Assembly: GCA_016707005.1 (NCBI GenBank)
Contig: JADJIQ010000004.1
Span: forward strand, 124,001 to 188,000
DNA from: Ignavibacteria bacterium
GTDB lineage: Bacteria > Bacteroidota > Ignavibacteria > Kapaibacteriales > Kapaibacteriaceae
Direction: 5' to 3'
Length of the DNA stretch: 64,000 bases
Shown here: piece after piece, positions 25,423 through 33,685 of the stretch
How the letters are laid out: every line of letters starts with the position of its first letter
How positions within the stretch are numbered: position 1 is the stretch's first letter
The notes under the pieces: generated by a model
What the model was told of the DNA's origin: nothing
What the model saw: only the letters and a program-made list of their open reading frames with translations
Databases searched by the model: none
Made by a program: the position numbers and the translations under genes

Positions 25423-27355
25423 AAGAAATCCAATAGGTCGAAAGAAGCCCCTTGCCTTTGATGTCGAGGGGCTTGTGTTTTTCAAAGGTGAACCCCGACA
25501 CATTCCGCAATACGTGTTCAACAGACTCTGAGCAGAGGATCCTCCCCGGTTGCGAGTTCTCCTCAATTCTCGAAGCGATATTCACAGTGTAGCCCCAAAC
25601 ATCGTACGACAACCGTGCTCCACTCATGACTCCTGCCACCACAGGTCCCGCATGGATCCCTATGCGCAATCGTGAATGATCAAGGGGCATCGTGGCCCTT
25701 CCACTAACGATATAGAGGGCGGCCTTGCACATTCGCTCTACATGGTCCGGTAGATATTCAGATGCTCCACAGATCGCCATGAAGGAGTCTCCGATCGTTT
25801 TGAGTCGTTCACAACCAAACATCGCGCACACCCTGTCCATCTCCGTGAACAGATCTTCGAGGAGGATAACAAGATGCTCCGGCTCCATCGATGACGCCAT
25901 CTTCGTGAAGCCAACAATGTCGGCGAACATGATTGTAACGTCATTCATGTTGTCGGCTATATGCGTTTCTCCAGCCATGAGCCTACTCGCAACACGTGGC
26001 GGTAGGACGGCATTGAGGATCTTGTTGCGCTCTTCGTCTCGAAATCGTATTGCGTTGCGCTCGTGATCGAGCCGTGACCGCACTGATGCCAACTCGATCG
26101 TCCGCTCGATCTCCTTCTCGTACATGGATCTGTGTAGTTCCGAGCACGAACGCTGAACGTGAAATGCATCTTGATACCGGTCCTGAACGGTATACAATTC
26201 AGCGAGAATTCGTCCATAATCGATTGCATGTGAAAGATCACCATTCTCGGTCATCCATTGGAATGACGCTAGGATGTGGTCTATCGCAATGCCCGTGTTC
26301 CCCTCCTGGTGTTCGATCACAGCAATGTTTGCAATGGCCTGGTATTTCAGTGGTTCCACTCCCAAAGTCTCAGCAAGAGCCACGGCCTTCATCGACATTT
26401 CACGCGCCTCGGATTGTGTGCCTAGTATCGTCAAGAGATCGGCTAACCCAACAAGAGCCCGCAACTGAAACTCATCATTGGAATTGGCACGTGTCATCTC
26501 AAGCAATGACTGGTACGATTCAAGCGACTCATCGTGTCTTCGAAGACGTTTTAACGAAATCGCTCTGTTGAGCTGCACCGAATACAAGAGAGTTGGATGT
26601 TGCTTTACCTCTGGCTTCTCCAGCAAGAGGTCGTACTCACGCAATGCATCTTGATCCCTACCGACGCTTGGATAGAGAGAGGCAAGATTCAAACGGATGA
26701 TGATACAGTCCGCAGCATTTTCCTTCGACTTTCCGAGGACATGAAGAGATGACTCATACATCGTGATCGCCTTTGCCGTATCTCCGGCATCAGACGTGAT
26801 GTTGGCAAGATCGACATAGATCAGGGCTGAGTATTCAACAGACTGAAGATCGACGGAGAGCGAATACGCCTTTGAGAGATGCTCTTGCGACTCAGAGATC
26901 CTTCGCATCAAACTCAGCGTGTTTCCAACGTGTCGATGGAGAGCAACCTGCTCTTCCAATGAAAGACTCTCAGACCAAGGAGACCAATCATCATGGAGTG
27001 CCATTGCCTCTTTGAAGCGACGATCACGTTGAAATGCTCGAATGAGCAAGACCATCGTCACAACCCACAGGTCAGTGCTCTTCTGTCTCTGATCTTCGCG
27101 TATGATCGTGAGTAGTCGGTCGATACACTCACGTGTCCGTCTTGCGCTGAACAGCAGAAAACACTCCAGAAGATCCTTGACCTCGCGGTTCACTGTCCGG
27201 TCTGGGTGATCCGAGAACAATACTTCTATTCGATCCTTGGCGGAACGATCATTCCGAAACACAGCTCTCGAAAGAAGCAGGCTCAGTTCAGAATCGAGTG
27301 TGCCGCTCACGAGTTGATTCTTCTCATCAGATCCTACCATACAACCATCCCCCAT
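25379..27355 (-). CDS. TPR-repeat class III adenylate cyclase (copy B)
   Basis: 658 residues. TPR-like repeats at about 1-430, coiled-coil, cyclase domain at about 472-640, then a polar tail. Metal Asp (FAD 479, IGD 523), adenine-selecting Lys 519 and Asp 585, and catalytic Asn 592 and Arg 596 are all present. Strong similarity to copy A throughout the catalytic domain (GCER.KTIGDS.MAI.GA identical). The ATG at 27355 has a GGAG site about 8 nt upstream; an ATG five codons in is an alternative. The start overlaps the small membrane gene upstream by 22 nt, so this copy sits at the end of the queD-to-cyclase run, unlike copy A. Confidence 0.88.
   Translation of the reverse strand: MGDGCMVGSDEKNQLVSGTLDSELSLLLSRAVFRNDRSAKDRIEVLFSDHPDRTVNREVKDLLECFLLFSARRTRECIDRLLTIIREDQRQKSTDLWVVTMVLLIRAFQRDRRFKEAMALHDDWSPWSESLSLEEQVALHRHVGNTLSLMRRISESQEHLSKAYSLSVDLQSVEYSALIYVDLANITSDAGDTAKAITMYESSLHVLGKSKENAADCIIIRLNLASLYPSVGRDQDALREYDLLLEKPEVKQHPTLLYSVQLNRAISLKRLRRHDESLESYQSLLEMTRANSNDEFQLRALVGLADLLTILGTQSEAREMSMKAVALAETLGVEPLKYQAIANIAVIEHQEGNTGIAIDHILASFQWMTENGDLSHAIDYGRILAELYTVQDRYQDAFHVQRSCSELHRSMYEKEIERTIELASVRSRLDHERNAIRFRDEERNKILNAVLPPRVASRLMAGETHIADNMNDVTIMFADIVGFTKMASSMEPEHLVILLEDLFTEMDRVCAMFGCERLKTIGDSFMAICGASEYLPDHVERMCKAALYIVSGRATMPLDHSRLRIGIHAGPVVAGVMSGARLSYDVWGYTVNIASRIEENSQPGRILCSESVEHVLRNVSGFTFEKHKPLDIKGKGLLSTYWISSTSSTEEELDRSRL
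25445..25483 (+). terminator. Terminator of copy B lipoprotein gene, inside the opposing cyclase
   Basis: AAGCCCCTTG at 25445-25454 pairs with CGAGGGGCTT at 25465-25474 (one G-T wobble), followed by GTGTTTTTC. It occupies the same place in the cyclase frame (the KGKG motif) as the copy A terminator, supporting duplication of the whole module. Confidence 0.8.
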
Positions 27356-27612
27356 CCTATGGCTCCAAGGAGAGCTACCGCATCATGAACTCGTGAAGTT
27401 CGTGGACGTGTGAATGGAAGGATCATCAATGCTGTGGCAGGGATTATATGAGCCATCGTGGGATGGATAACCACGGAGATCGCACCAGTAAGACACGTGG
27501 CGGCAAAGGCAACATGATGCCAGTGTCCGAACTTCTTGGATCTGATACGAGCGGCAATGCCTAAGAACATTGTTAGGAGATAGGTGAGCGAGGCGATTAG
27601 ATCGGCACTCAC
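27334..27612 (-). CDS. Small multi-helix membrane protein
   Basis: 92 residues with about three hydrophobic helices (LIASLTYLLTMFLGI, VAFAATCLTGAISVV, IIPATALMILPF). No family recognised. The start is the GTG of a GTGA overlap with the stop of the gene before it, and its last 22 nt overlap the cyclase start, so it looks translated as part of the run. Could serve as a membrane partner of the cyclase; inferred only from position. Confidence 0.55.
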   Translation of the reverse strand: MSADLIASLTYLLTMFLGIAARIRSKKFGHWHHVAFAATCLTGAISVVIHPTMAHIIPATALMILPFTRPRTSRVHDAVALLGAIGWGMVVW

Positions 27613-28130
27613 TGTACCAAGGCCTCACGATCGAGTGTATCTCTGAAGAACATTCCGTGGTCTTCGAGCCGAGGAAGGAACATTCGTAGCCGTTGCGTGT
27701 TGGTTGAATCAGCACGGGTACGACGTTTTCTTGATACTTCTTGCTCACGAACGCCGCTGACGACGCTTCGAACCCAGCGGTATTCGCTAAGGGAGATCGT
27801 ATAGCGATTAAGGAGGTCTGCGAATGATGTTCTCATTTCCAACGTGTCAGCAGAATCATCTCGAAGCGAATCAAGAGTTTCAACCACATCGACGAGCATA
27901 CTAAGCTGTCCCGGTTGCACGACGCTGTCCTTGGGCGGAACATAGGTGGATCTGTCTACGATCAGACCTTGAAGACCCGGACCACTTATTCGGGAAAGTC
28001 CCAACGACATATCAGCCTCGAGGAGGAAAACTCGAGCAATGAGGACAAGGTATAACAAGGCTAGTACCACAAGGGTCACGAAGAACCACCGGCGTGACCG
28101 TTTGCGTGTCATATCAGGCCGGCTGCTCAT
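27609..28130 (-). CDS. Single-pass membrane protein of unknown function
   Basis: 173 residues. Basic N-terminus (RKRSRR) followed by one transmembrane helix (about 16-35), then a Ser/Asp-rich helical extracytoplasmic region. No family recognised. The ATG at 28130 overlaps ftsY by 17 nt; an ATG at 28112, just after the ftsY stop, is an alternative. Its stop overlaps the next small membrane gene (GTGA). Confidence 0.6.
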   Translation of the reverse strand: MSSRPDMTRKRSRRWFFVTLVVLALLYLVLIARVFLLEADMSLGLSRISGPGLQGLIVDRSTYVPPKDSVVQPGQLSMLVDVVETLDSLRDDSADTLEMRTSFADLLNRYTISLSEYRWVRSVVSGVREQEVSRKRRTRADSTNTQRLRMFLPRLEDHGMFFRDTLDREALVQ

Positions 28131-29121
28131 CTACAGATGAACGCTCTTCGAACAATGCCTCAACAAAGGTCGCAGCGTCGAAGACCTGAAGATCATCTAT
28201 TCTCTCGCCTACACCGATGTACCGCACAGGGATCTGCATTGCATCCGCGATCGCGAGCACGGCCCCACCCTTGGCCGTACCGTCGAGCTTGGTCAGCACA
28301 ATACCGGTGATGGGGGCAACCTTGGTGAACTCTTTTGCTTGCTGAAGAGCATTCTGACCTGTTGTTGCATCCAGAGCGAGGAAGATATCGTGAGGTGCAT
28401 CCGGCTGGATCTTCTTCATCACACGCCCGATCTTTTCGAGCTCTTGCATCAGACCCTGCTTGTTATGAAGCCGACCTGCCGTGTCGATGATCACAACGTC
28501 CGTGCCTCGGGCCTTAGCAGCATTCAATGTATCGAATGCCACGGCCGCCGGATCTGCGCCGTGTTTCTGTTGAATGATATCAACACCGGCACGTGTAGCC
28601 CAAACCTCGAGCTGCTCGTTTGCGGCCGCACGGAAGGTATCGGCAGCACCGATCAACACGCTGCGCCCGGCCTTCTTATAGTTATGGGCCATCTTCCCGA
28701 TGGTGGTGGTCTTCCCTACCCCGTTCACGCCGATAAGCATGATAACATGGGGCTTATTGGACTCATCGATCGAAAAGGTGGCATCTGCCTGTGCGGACGG
28801 AGATTGGGCGATAAGCCCGGCGATCTCTTCCTTGAGGACGTCCAATATCAGCTCTGCATCCTGGAGATTGTCTGCACGAACGCGATCCTTAAGCCGAGCA
28901 ATGATCTTGTCTGTTGTGGTCACCCCAACATCGGACGTGATCAAGATTTCCTCGATCTCGGATAACAGTTGGGCGTCGATCTTTCGTCCGGCGAAGAGGA
29001 CAGCACGAAGCCTGCCGACAAAGGAATCGCGGGTCTTGGTCAACCCTTCCTTCAGCCGGTCAAATGTCAGCGCCTCAGTGACGCCGGTGATCTTTTGTTT
29101 GATCTTATCGAAGAAGCCCAT
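28114..29121 (-). CDS. ftsY: Signal recognition particle receptor FtsY
   Basis: 335 residues from the ATG at 29121, where family similarity begins (MGFFDKIKQKI); the open frame continues 15 codons upstream inside pgsA. GTPase that docks SRP-ribosome complexes at the membrane. The N-domain helix bundle is followed by the G-domain: GVNGVGKTTTIGKM (P-loop), AADTFRAAA, DTAGR, and TKLDGTAKGG. The short acidic A-domain of enterobacteria is absent, as is usual in this phylum. It overlaps pgsA by 17 nt. Confidence 0.96.
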   Translation of the reverse strand: MGFFDKIKQKITGVTEALTFDRLKEGLTKTRDSFVGRLRAVLFAGRKIDAQLLSEIEEILITSDVGVTTTDKIIARLKDRVRADNLQDAELILDVLKEEIAGLIAQSPSAQADATFSIDESNKPHVIMLIGVNGVGKTTTIGKMAHNYKKAGRSVLIGAADTFRAAANEQLEVWATRAGVDIIQQKHGADPAAVAFDTLNAAKARGTDVVIIDTAGRLHNKQGLMQELEKIGRVMKKIQPDAPHDIFLALDATTGQNALQQAKEFTKVAPITGIVLTKLDGTAKGGAVLAIADAMQIPVRYIGVGERIDDLQVFDAATFVEALFEERSSVDEQPA

Positions 29122-29641
29122 GAAGTCTCTTACCGTAATGCCACAAAGATAGCGCCATAAGCCCACAGGACAGGCCGATGAGCCAAATCACAACAGGTCC
29201 GCCTTCCAGCATTGCCACAACTCCTGTCAAGGCGATGGCGCTGACGGCAAGTTTACCACTCATCAACGATGGCAGCACTACACTCACTCGTTTTCTTGCA
29301 TAGACAGCAGCTACGAGAATGATGAGATCGCGTGCTACAACGGCCACTACGAACCAAACAGGAAGGAGCCCCTTGACCAACATCATTAGAACAACAGCGC
29401 CAACCAACACCTTATCGGCAACGGGATCGATCACCTTCCCCCATTCACTAACAGTTCCGGTCTTTCTCGCCACAAATCCGTCGAGCCAGTCAGTGAACGC
29501 TCCGAACCAGCACAAAAGGAAGGCAGCCAAGTACTGCTCGTAGTACAACGTATAGACCACCGGCCCGGTCAGCACGAGCCGCAGGAGAGAGATCGCATTC
29601 GATGCGGTGAGGAATCTGTCGCTAGATGGTTGTAGGCGCAC
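29105..29641 (-). CDS. pgsA: CDP-diacylglycerol-glycerol-3-phosphate 3-phosphatidyltransferase-like protein
   Basis: 178 residues from a GTG at 29641; the frame is open to a TTG at 29662 and no Shine-Dalgarno settles the start. CDP-alcohol phosphatidyltransferase motif complete: DG..AR........G...D...D (DGFVARKTGTVSEWGKVIDP). Several transmembrane helices. Makes phosphatidylglycerophosphate for phosphatidylglycerol; other CDP-alcohol substrates cannot be excluded. Overlaps the symporter gene by 20 nt and ftsY by 17 nt. Confidence 0.85.
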   Translation of the reverse strand: MRLQPSSDRFLTASNAISLLRLVLTGPVVYTLYYEQYLAAFLLCWFGAFTDWLDGFVARKTGTVSEWGKVIDPVADKVLVGAVVLMMLVKGLLPVWFVVAVVARDLIILVAAVYARKRVSVVLPSLMSGKLAVSAIALTGVVAMLEGGPVVIWLIGLSCGLMALSLWHYGKRLHGLLR

Positions 29642-30989
29642 GATGAATGCTGCGAAAGGCAATGAGGAGAATGGAAGCGCCTAGACCAAGTAACATTGGC
29701 TCGCCCAAGTCAAGAGCGAATGCGGCTACACTTACCAAGGCTGGAATGACGATGATCGGGACAATGACGTGTGCAAATCTCTCTGCTCGTCGGGAAAAAC
29801 TCATGAAAAGGGGCAATAACAGCGCGGGCACCACGATCGAGGCGGCGTTGTAGATCAGATCGATGATGCTCGGAATGAACCAAGCTGCAATGAGACCCAC
29901 GACACTGGTTATCACGAGTCCGATACGTAGGGAGGAGACTCTCGGCGCTGTTCCTCGCCACGGATCGATGAGATCGTGTCCGATGGTTGTTGCACTTACA
30001 AGTGCGTAACCGTCGAGAGTCGACATCACGGCTGCGATAACTCCGGCAACAAAAAGCCCCTTCCACATCGATGGAAGAACAGCTTGAGCAAGGGCTACAT
30101 AGGTGTCTGTTGGAGCAACACCATGAATGTGCGATACAGCGTAAAGTCCGGCCAATAGCTGCAGCGCATCAAACACCATCCACAAACCAACACTCACAAC
30201 GATTCCACGTTTTGCTGTTGAAATGTCCTTTGCCGCCGCCGCACGGACATGGAAATTTGGGTCGATGAAGGTCTGCAGGGCCACAAGGAACCAGCCAACC
30301 ACCGGCGTCCAACCGAGTACTCCGGGGATGGAAAGATGGGGCTCGGGAAGCGAATGGTAGAGTTCGACCGGAGATCCATAGACAGACATACACCCTACCA
30401 CAAGTGCAATAAACCCGGCATACATGATGATGAACTGCACCACGTTGGCGTAGATATCACTGCGCAGGCCACCCTTGGCTACATAGATCAGGGACACAAT
30501 GCTCCCAACGATGATCGAGAGTAGCAGAGACCATCCGGTGATCGATTGGACGATCACCCCTAACATGAGCTGATACGAGGCCGGTATGGTGATGATGAGC
30601 ATCACGATCCCTGCAACTGTTCGGGCCTTTGGACCATATGCCATGCCTAGCTGGTCCGGGATGGAAACGGCCTTTGAATCCCGGATGCGTTGAGCCAGCC
30701 AAAGGGAATAAAACACGGCTACGATGTAATACGGGAGTCCAAAGCACAGAATGAAGGTGATGCCATACCGCATGATGAACTCACCGGACCCAAGTACTGC
30801 GCCGTACCAGGTTGCAACAAGAGATGCTACGAAGAACGGAAGCGTTAGCGATCTGCCGGCAAGCACGAAATCAGCCTGTGCTCCATTCTTTGTACCGCGA
30901 GCACCGCGAATCCCGGCAACAAGGACGGCAGCCAGACTCCCCAGGATCACAAGGAGATCGAGGGTATCGAGTTTGAGGACATCTCCCAT
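29622..30989 (-). CDS. Sodium:solute symporter (SSS) family transporter
   Basis: 455 residues with 12-13 transmembrane helices, as for SSS proteins (PutP, SglT, PanF). Visible features: FVLAGRSL after the first helix, GLPYYI, the IPDQLG..YGPKAR loop, and GLRSDIYANVVQFIIM, a typical helix 5-6 region. Sodium-driven import of an organic solute is expected; the substrate is not identifiable. Its ATG overlaps the rnhB stop by one base (TGATG). Confidence 0.9.
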   Translation of the reverse strand: MGDVLKLDTLDLLVILGSLAAVLVAGIRGARGTKNGAQADFVLAGRSLTLPFFVASLVATWYGAVLGSGEFIMRYGITFILCFGLPYYIVAVFYSLWLAQRIRDSKAVSIPDQLGMAYGPKARTVAGIVMLIITIPASYQLMLGVIVQSITGWSLLLSIIVGSIVSLIYVAKGGLRSDIYANVVQFIIMYAGFIALVVGCMSVYGSPVELYHSLPEPHLSIPGVLGWTPVVGWFLVALQTFIDPNFHVRAAAAKDISTAKRGIVVSVGLWMVFDALQLLAGLYAVSHIHGVAPTDTYVALAQAVLPSMWKGLFVAGVIAAVMSTLDGYALVSATTIGHDLIDPWRGTAPRVSSLRIGLVITSVVGLIAAWFIPSIIDLIYNAASIVVPALLLPLFMSFSRRAERFAHVIVPIIVIPALVSVAAFALDLGEPMLLGLGASILLIAFRSIHRAPTTI

Positions 30990-31621
30990 CAGATGTCACC
31001 CTGAGTTGACGTCGCATGTAGCTTCTTCAAGAATGTCTCGCGATGGATATCACAAGCTCCATACTGCAAGATGACCTCACGATGCACCGCCGTGCCATAG
31101 CCCTTATGTCGGGCAAACCCGTATTGTGGGTAGATCCTGTCGATGTCGATCATCCAAGCATCACGAGTGGTTTTGGCTAGGATCGACGCAGCTGCGATCG
31201 ATGCAACTAGTGCATCACCATGGACGATGGTCGTATGTGGTATCTCATGAGCACGGAACCGATTTCCGTCAATGAGCAAGTGAAGGGGCTGGGCATGACC
31301 AATGCCCCCTACACACTCATTCACTGCCTGGTGCATGGCATCGAAGGTGGCCTGAAGAATATTTACCTCATCGATGCGACGCTGGTCGATCAGTGCAACG
31401 GACCAAGCACGGGCATACGAACGGATCTCAACGGCGCACGTTGCGCGTTGTTCGGCGGTGAGAAGCTTTGAATCATTGAGTCCGGCCGGGATCCGATCAG
31501 GATCAAAAACAACGGCCGCGGCAGCCACAGGGCCTGCAAGTGCGCCTCTGCCCGCCTCGTCAACGCCGATGACCAGGGTGTTTCTCTTCCAATATTGATC
31601 TTCAGTGCGGGTGGATATCAC
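30989..31621 (-). CDS. rnhB: Ribonuclease HII
   Basis: 210 residues from a GTG at 31621, 9 bp after the folE stop. Removes ribonucleotides and RNA from RNA-DNA hybrids. The signature GVDEAGRGALAGPV with the first acidic pair is at about 19-32; LNDSKLL follows; Asp in LLIDGN and the ASILAKTTRDAW segment complete the type 2 RNase H site. Normal length. Confidence 0.95.
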   Translation of the reverse strand: MISTRTEDQYWKRNTLVIGVDEAGRGALAGPVAAAAVVFDPDRIPAGLNDSKLLTAEQRATCAVEIRSYARAWSVALIDQRRIDEVNILQATFDAMHQAVNECVGGIGHAQPLHLLIDGNRFRAHEIPHTTIVHGDALVASIAAASILAKTTRDAWMIDIDRIYPQYGFARHKGYGTAVHREVILQYGACDIHRETFLKKLHATSTQGDI

Positions 31622-31630
31622 ACCGCAAAC

Positions 31631-32362
31631 CTACTGCTCACCGATGAGTTGTAGGAACTCATTTCGAAGAACATGGTTGGTGGCCAGGTCTCCACGCATC
31701 ACGGATGTGATCATCACGCTGGAATCATGAGCTTCAACACCACGTGCGATCATGCAGTAGTGTTTGGAGGAGATCACTACACCGAGTGCGATCGGATCGA
31801 GCATTTCCACGAGGAAGTCGGCGATCTGTTCACCAAGCTCCTCTTGGATCTGACCACGACGGGAGAACCACTCTACGATCCGCGTGAACTTCGAGAGTCC
31901 GATGACCTTATCACGGGGAACGTATCCGATGGCACAGGTTCCCGATATCGGCTGCCAATGGTGCGAACACACACTCATCACCTTGATGCCCTTGGAGATC
32001 ACGAGCTCGTCAACATTCTTGCGGTTCGGGAAGACCGTGATCTTTGGCGCGGGTGTATAGCGTCCGGCAAGAAGTTCATTGATCCACATTCGAGAGAGCC
32101 GGAACGGAGTGTCCGTGCTGTTGGGATCATTACGGTCGATGCGGAGGATATCGAAGATCTCTACGAACTTCTGTTCGACCTGACCGATCATCTTGAGCCG
32201 CTCTTCATCGCTGATCGGCATGTTCCCATTGGCATCAAAGAGACGATGACCTTCCGTGCTTTCCGTTGGGTATAGGTGCCCCTTGCGTAGTAGTTGGCGT
32301 TCAAGTTCCTCATCGTCGAGGTCTACAAGCGATGTTCTCTGAGGTTTTTCCATAGACATCAT
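31631..32362 (-). CDS. folE: GTP cyclohydrolase I
   Basis: 243 residues. Converts GTP to 7,8-dihydroneopterin triphosphate, the first step to folate and (with QueD) to queuosine. Zinc ligands are visible in SVCSHH and KHYCMIARG; catalytic region PRDKVIGLSKFTRIVEWFSRR (cut here as PRDKVIGLSK and FTRIVEWF). An N-terminal extension of about 55 charged residues is longer than in the bacterial core enzyme. Start overlaps the queD stop (ATGA). Confidence 0.96.
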   Translation of the reverse strand: MMSMEKPQRTSLVDLDDEELERQLLRKGHLYPTESTEGHRLFDANGNMPISDEERLKMIGQVEQKFVEIFDILRIDRNDPNSTDTPFRLSRMWINELLAGRYTPAPKITVFPNRKNVDELVISKGIKVMSVCSHHWQPISGTCAIGYVPRDKVIGLSKFTRIVEWFSRRGQIQEELGEQIADFLVEMLDPIALGVVISSKHYCMIARGVEAHDSSVMITSVMRGDLATNHVLRNEFLQLIGEQ

Positions 32363-32826
32363 ACCAAGATCCTGTCTGCGAGAGGAACTTCTGAGAGGTC
32401 ATATCGAGGGATCGAAACCGGGGCGCCAAAATAGTCGGCCACATTCGAGTCAGACTCGTAGAGCCGGATCATATGCAACTCACCGCTTGGCAGGCGGTGT
32501 TCGAGCTGCTGCCAGAAGACAACACAGAGGTTCTCTACAGTTGGGATAATGCCACGCAGAAAGTCCACATCATAATTGAGGTGCTTATGGTCTACTTTGT
32601 CAACCACTGCCTCATCCATGATGTCCTTGAGCAACTTCAGATTGATCACATAGCCTGTGAGGGGGTCAGGGAGCCCCTTGACCGTGACCTCAAGTGTGTA
32701 ATTGTGGCCATGGCCATGAGGATTATTGCACTTGTCAAATACACCCTGATTCCGTTCGTCGGAGAACGTTGGGTTGTAGAGCCGATGTGCTGCTGAGAAG
32801 GTTGCTTTGCGCGTAACGAAGATCAT
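32359..32826 (-). CDS. queD: 6-pyruvoyl-tetrahydropterin synthase / QueD-family protein
   Basis: 155 residues from the ATG at 32826 with AAAGGAG 6 nt upstream; the longer open frame upstream is not family-like. Turns dihydroneopterin triphosphate into 6-carboxy-tetrahydropterin. Zinc ligands: His in FSAAHRL and the pair HGHGHNY; catalytic Cys in DKCNNPHGH, the C-x3-H spacing of QueD. It directly precedes folE with a 4-nt overlap, so the two enzymes of consecutive steps are co-translated. First gene of the long minus-strand run. Confidence 0.92.
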   Translation of the reverse strand: MIFVTRKATFSAAHRLYNPTFSDERNQGVFDKCNNPHGHGHNYTLEVTVKGLPDPLTGYVINLKLLKDIMDEAVVDKVDHKHLNYDVDFLRGIIPTVENLCVVFWQQLEHRLPSGELHMIRLYESDSNVADYFGAPVSIPRYDLSEVPLADRILV

Positions 32827-32923
32827 GCATGGCTCCTTTGGGATCGGACAGAAGAACACAAGTATGCTTCTGTTGGTTCCGCGGTGACGAAGGATCGCCC
32901 GTGATGTTGGATATTTGTAGGCT

Positions 32924-33685
32924 ATGTCCTTGCAACATACGATGTTGTCCACCCTTCTCCCACTGATTCTTGCCCTCGTCAGCGTGACTCCCCACGCGGT
33001 CTACGGCAGTGAACAGCGGCCCGACTCGGTCCTAACCGGATTGGGACTAGACGTGCGCACCCTTATGATCGAGGGGGCTCTTTCTACTACCGGCGAACAG
33101 TCCATGAGCGGGATCCCGTTTGAGGTTCTCGTTGAAGAAGACACCATGCGGATGACCACCAGCGGTCCATTCGGTATCACAGCTGCCCGGATCTATGCTC
33201 AACCAGATTCCTTCGTTGTTGTAAACTACTTCATGCGTGAGGTGTTTGACGGTGACCCGGCCTCACCGTCCCTTGCCCAAGCCATGCCTATTCCGCTGAC
33301 CGTTACCGACCTTCAGATGTTAGTTCGGGGCAGACTTTCCGGAGACCTCTCAAGGTTTGTCCGAGGAGACAGGCGCAAGGACTCCTCGATCCTTTTCATT
33401 GCGAAACGGACTGATGGAGTTGAATACGCTCTTGTTGACACGGCAACCGGCACCCTCAGGCAGTATCAGCGTAAGGGCCTAGAAGGTCAACTTGTTATGA
33501 ACATCACCTTTAGTGATGTACGTCTTGTTTCCGGTCACGCCATCCCCCATTCCGTGGATGTTGCGTTTGACGACCGGAAGCAAACAGTGACGTTCCGATT
33601 CACAAAGGTCACGGCGAATGAACCTATCACCTCTTCATTTGAGGTTCAGATCCCCGCATCCTTCACTCGCAAGACCTATCGCTGA
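32924..33685 (+). CDS. DUF4292-like periplasmic protein preceding LptD
   Basis: 253 residues with a signal peptide (about 7-28, LSTLLPLILALVSVTPHAVYG). The body is beta-rich with VLVEEDTMRMTTSGPFGITAARIYAQPD, split by short polar turns, then FVVVNY and repeated strands, resembling DUF4292/LolB-like lipid-binding folds common beside outer-membrane biogenesis genes in Bacteroidota. The ATG at 32924 is 6 nt after GATATTTG, a near match to TAnnTTTG. It overlaps the LptD gene by one base (TGATG), so a role in outer-membrane assembly is inferred. Confidence 0.6.
   Translation: MSLQHTMLSTLLPLILALVSVTPHAVYGSEQRPDSVLTGLGLDVRTLMIEGALSTTGEQSMSGIPFEVLVEEDTMRMTTSGPFGITAARIYAQPDSFVVVNYFMREVFDGDPASPSLAQAMPIPLTVTDLQMLVRGRLSGDLSRFVRGDRRKDSSILFIAKRTDGVEYALVDTATGTLRQYQRKGLEGQLVMNITFSDVRLVSGHAIPHSVDVAFDDRKQTVTFRFTKVTANEPITSSFEVQIPASFTRKTYR

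Noticed and set aside
22653..27355. Toxin-antitoxin reading of the small secreted protein and cyclase pairs
   Set aside because: The genes are convergent rather than co-directional, the small proteins have export signals, and the cyclases look like ordinary active enzymes.
28339..28965. 208-codon plus-strand frame in ftsY
   Set aside because: Antisense to the conserved FtsY G-domain; no family similarity and no ribosome site.
31631..32826. folE-queD as a tetrahydrobiopterin pathway
   Set aside because: The C-x3-H spacing fits QueD and no sepiapterin-type reductase is adjacent; queuosine or folate use is more likely.
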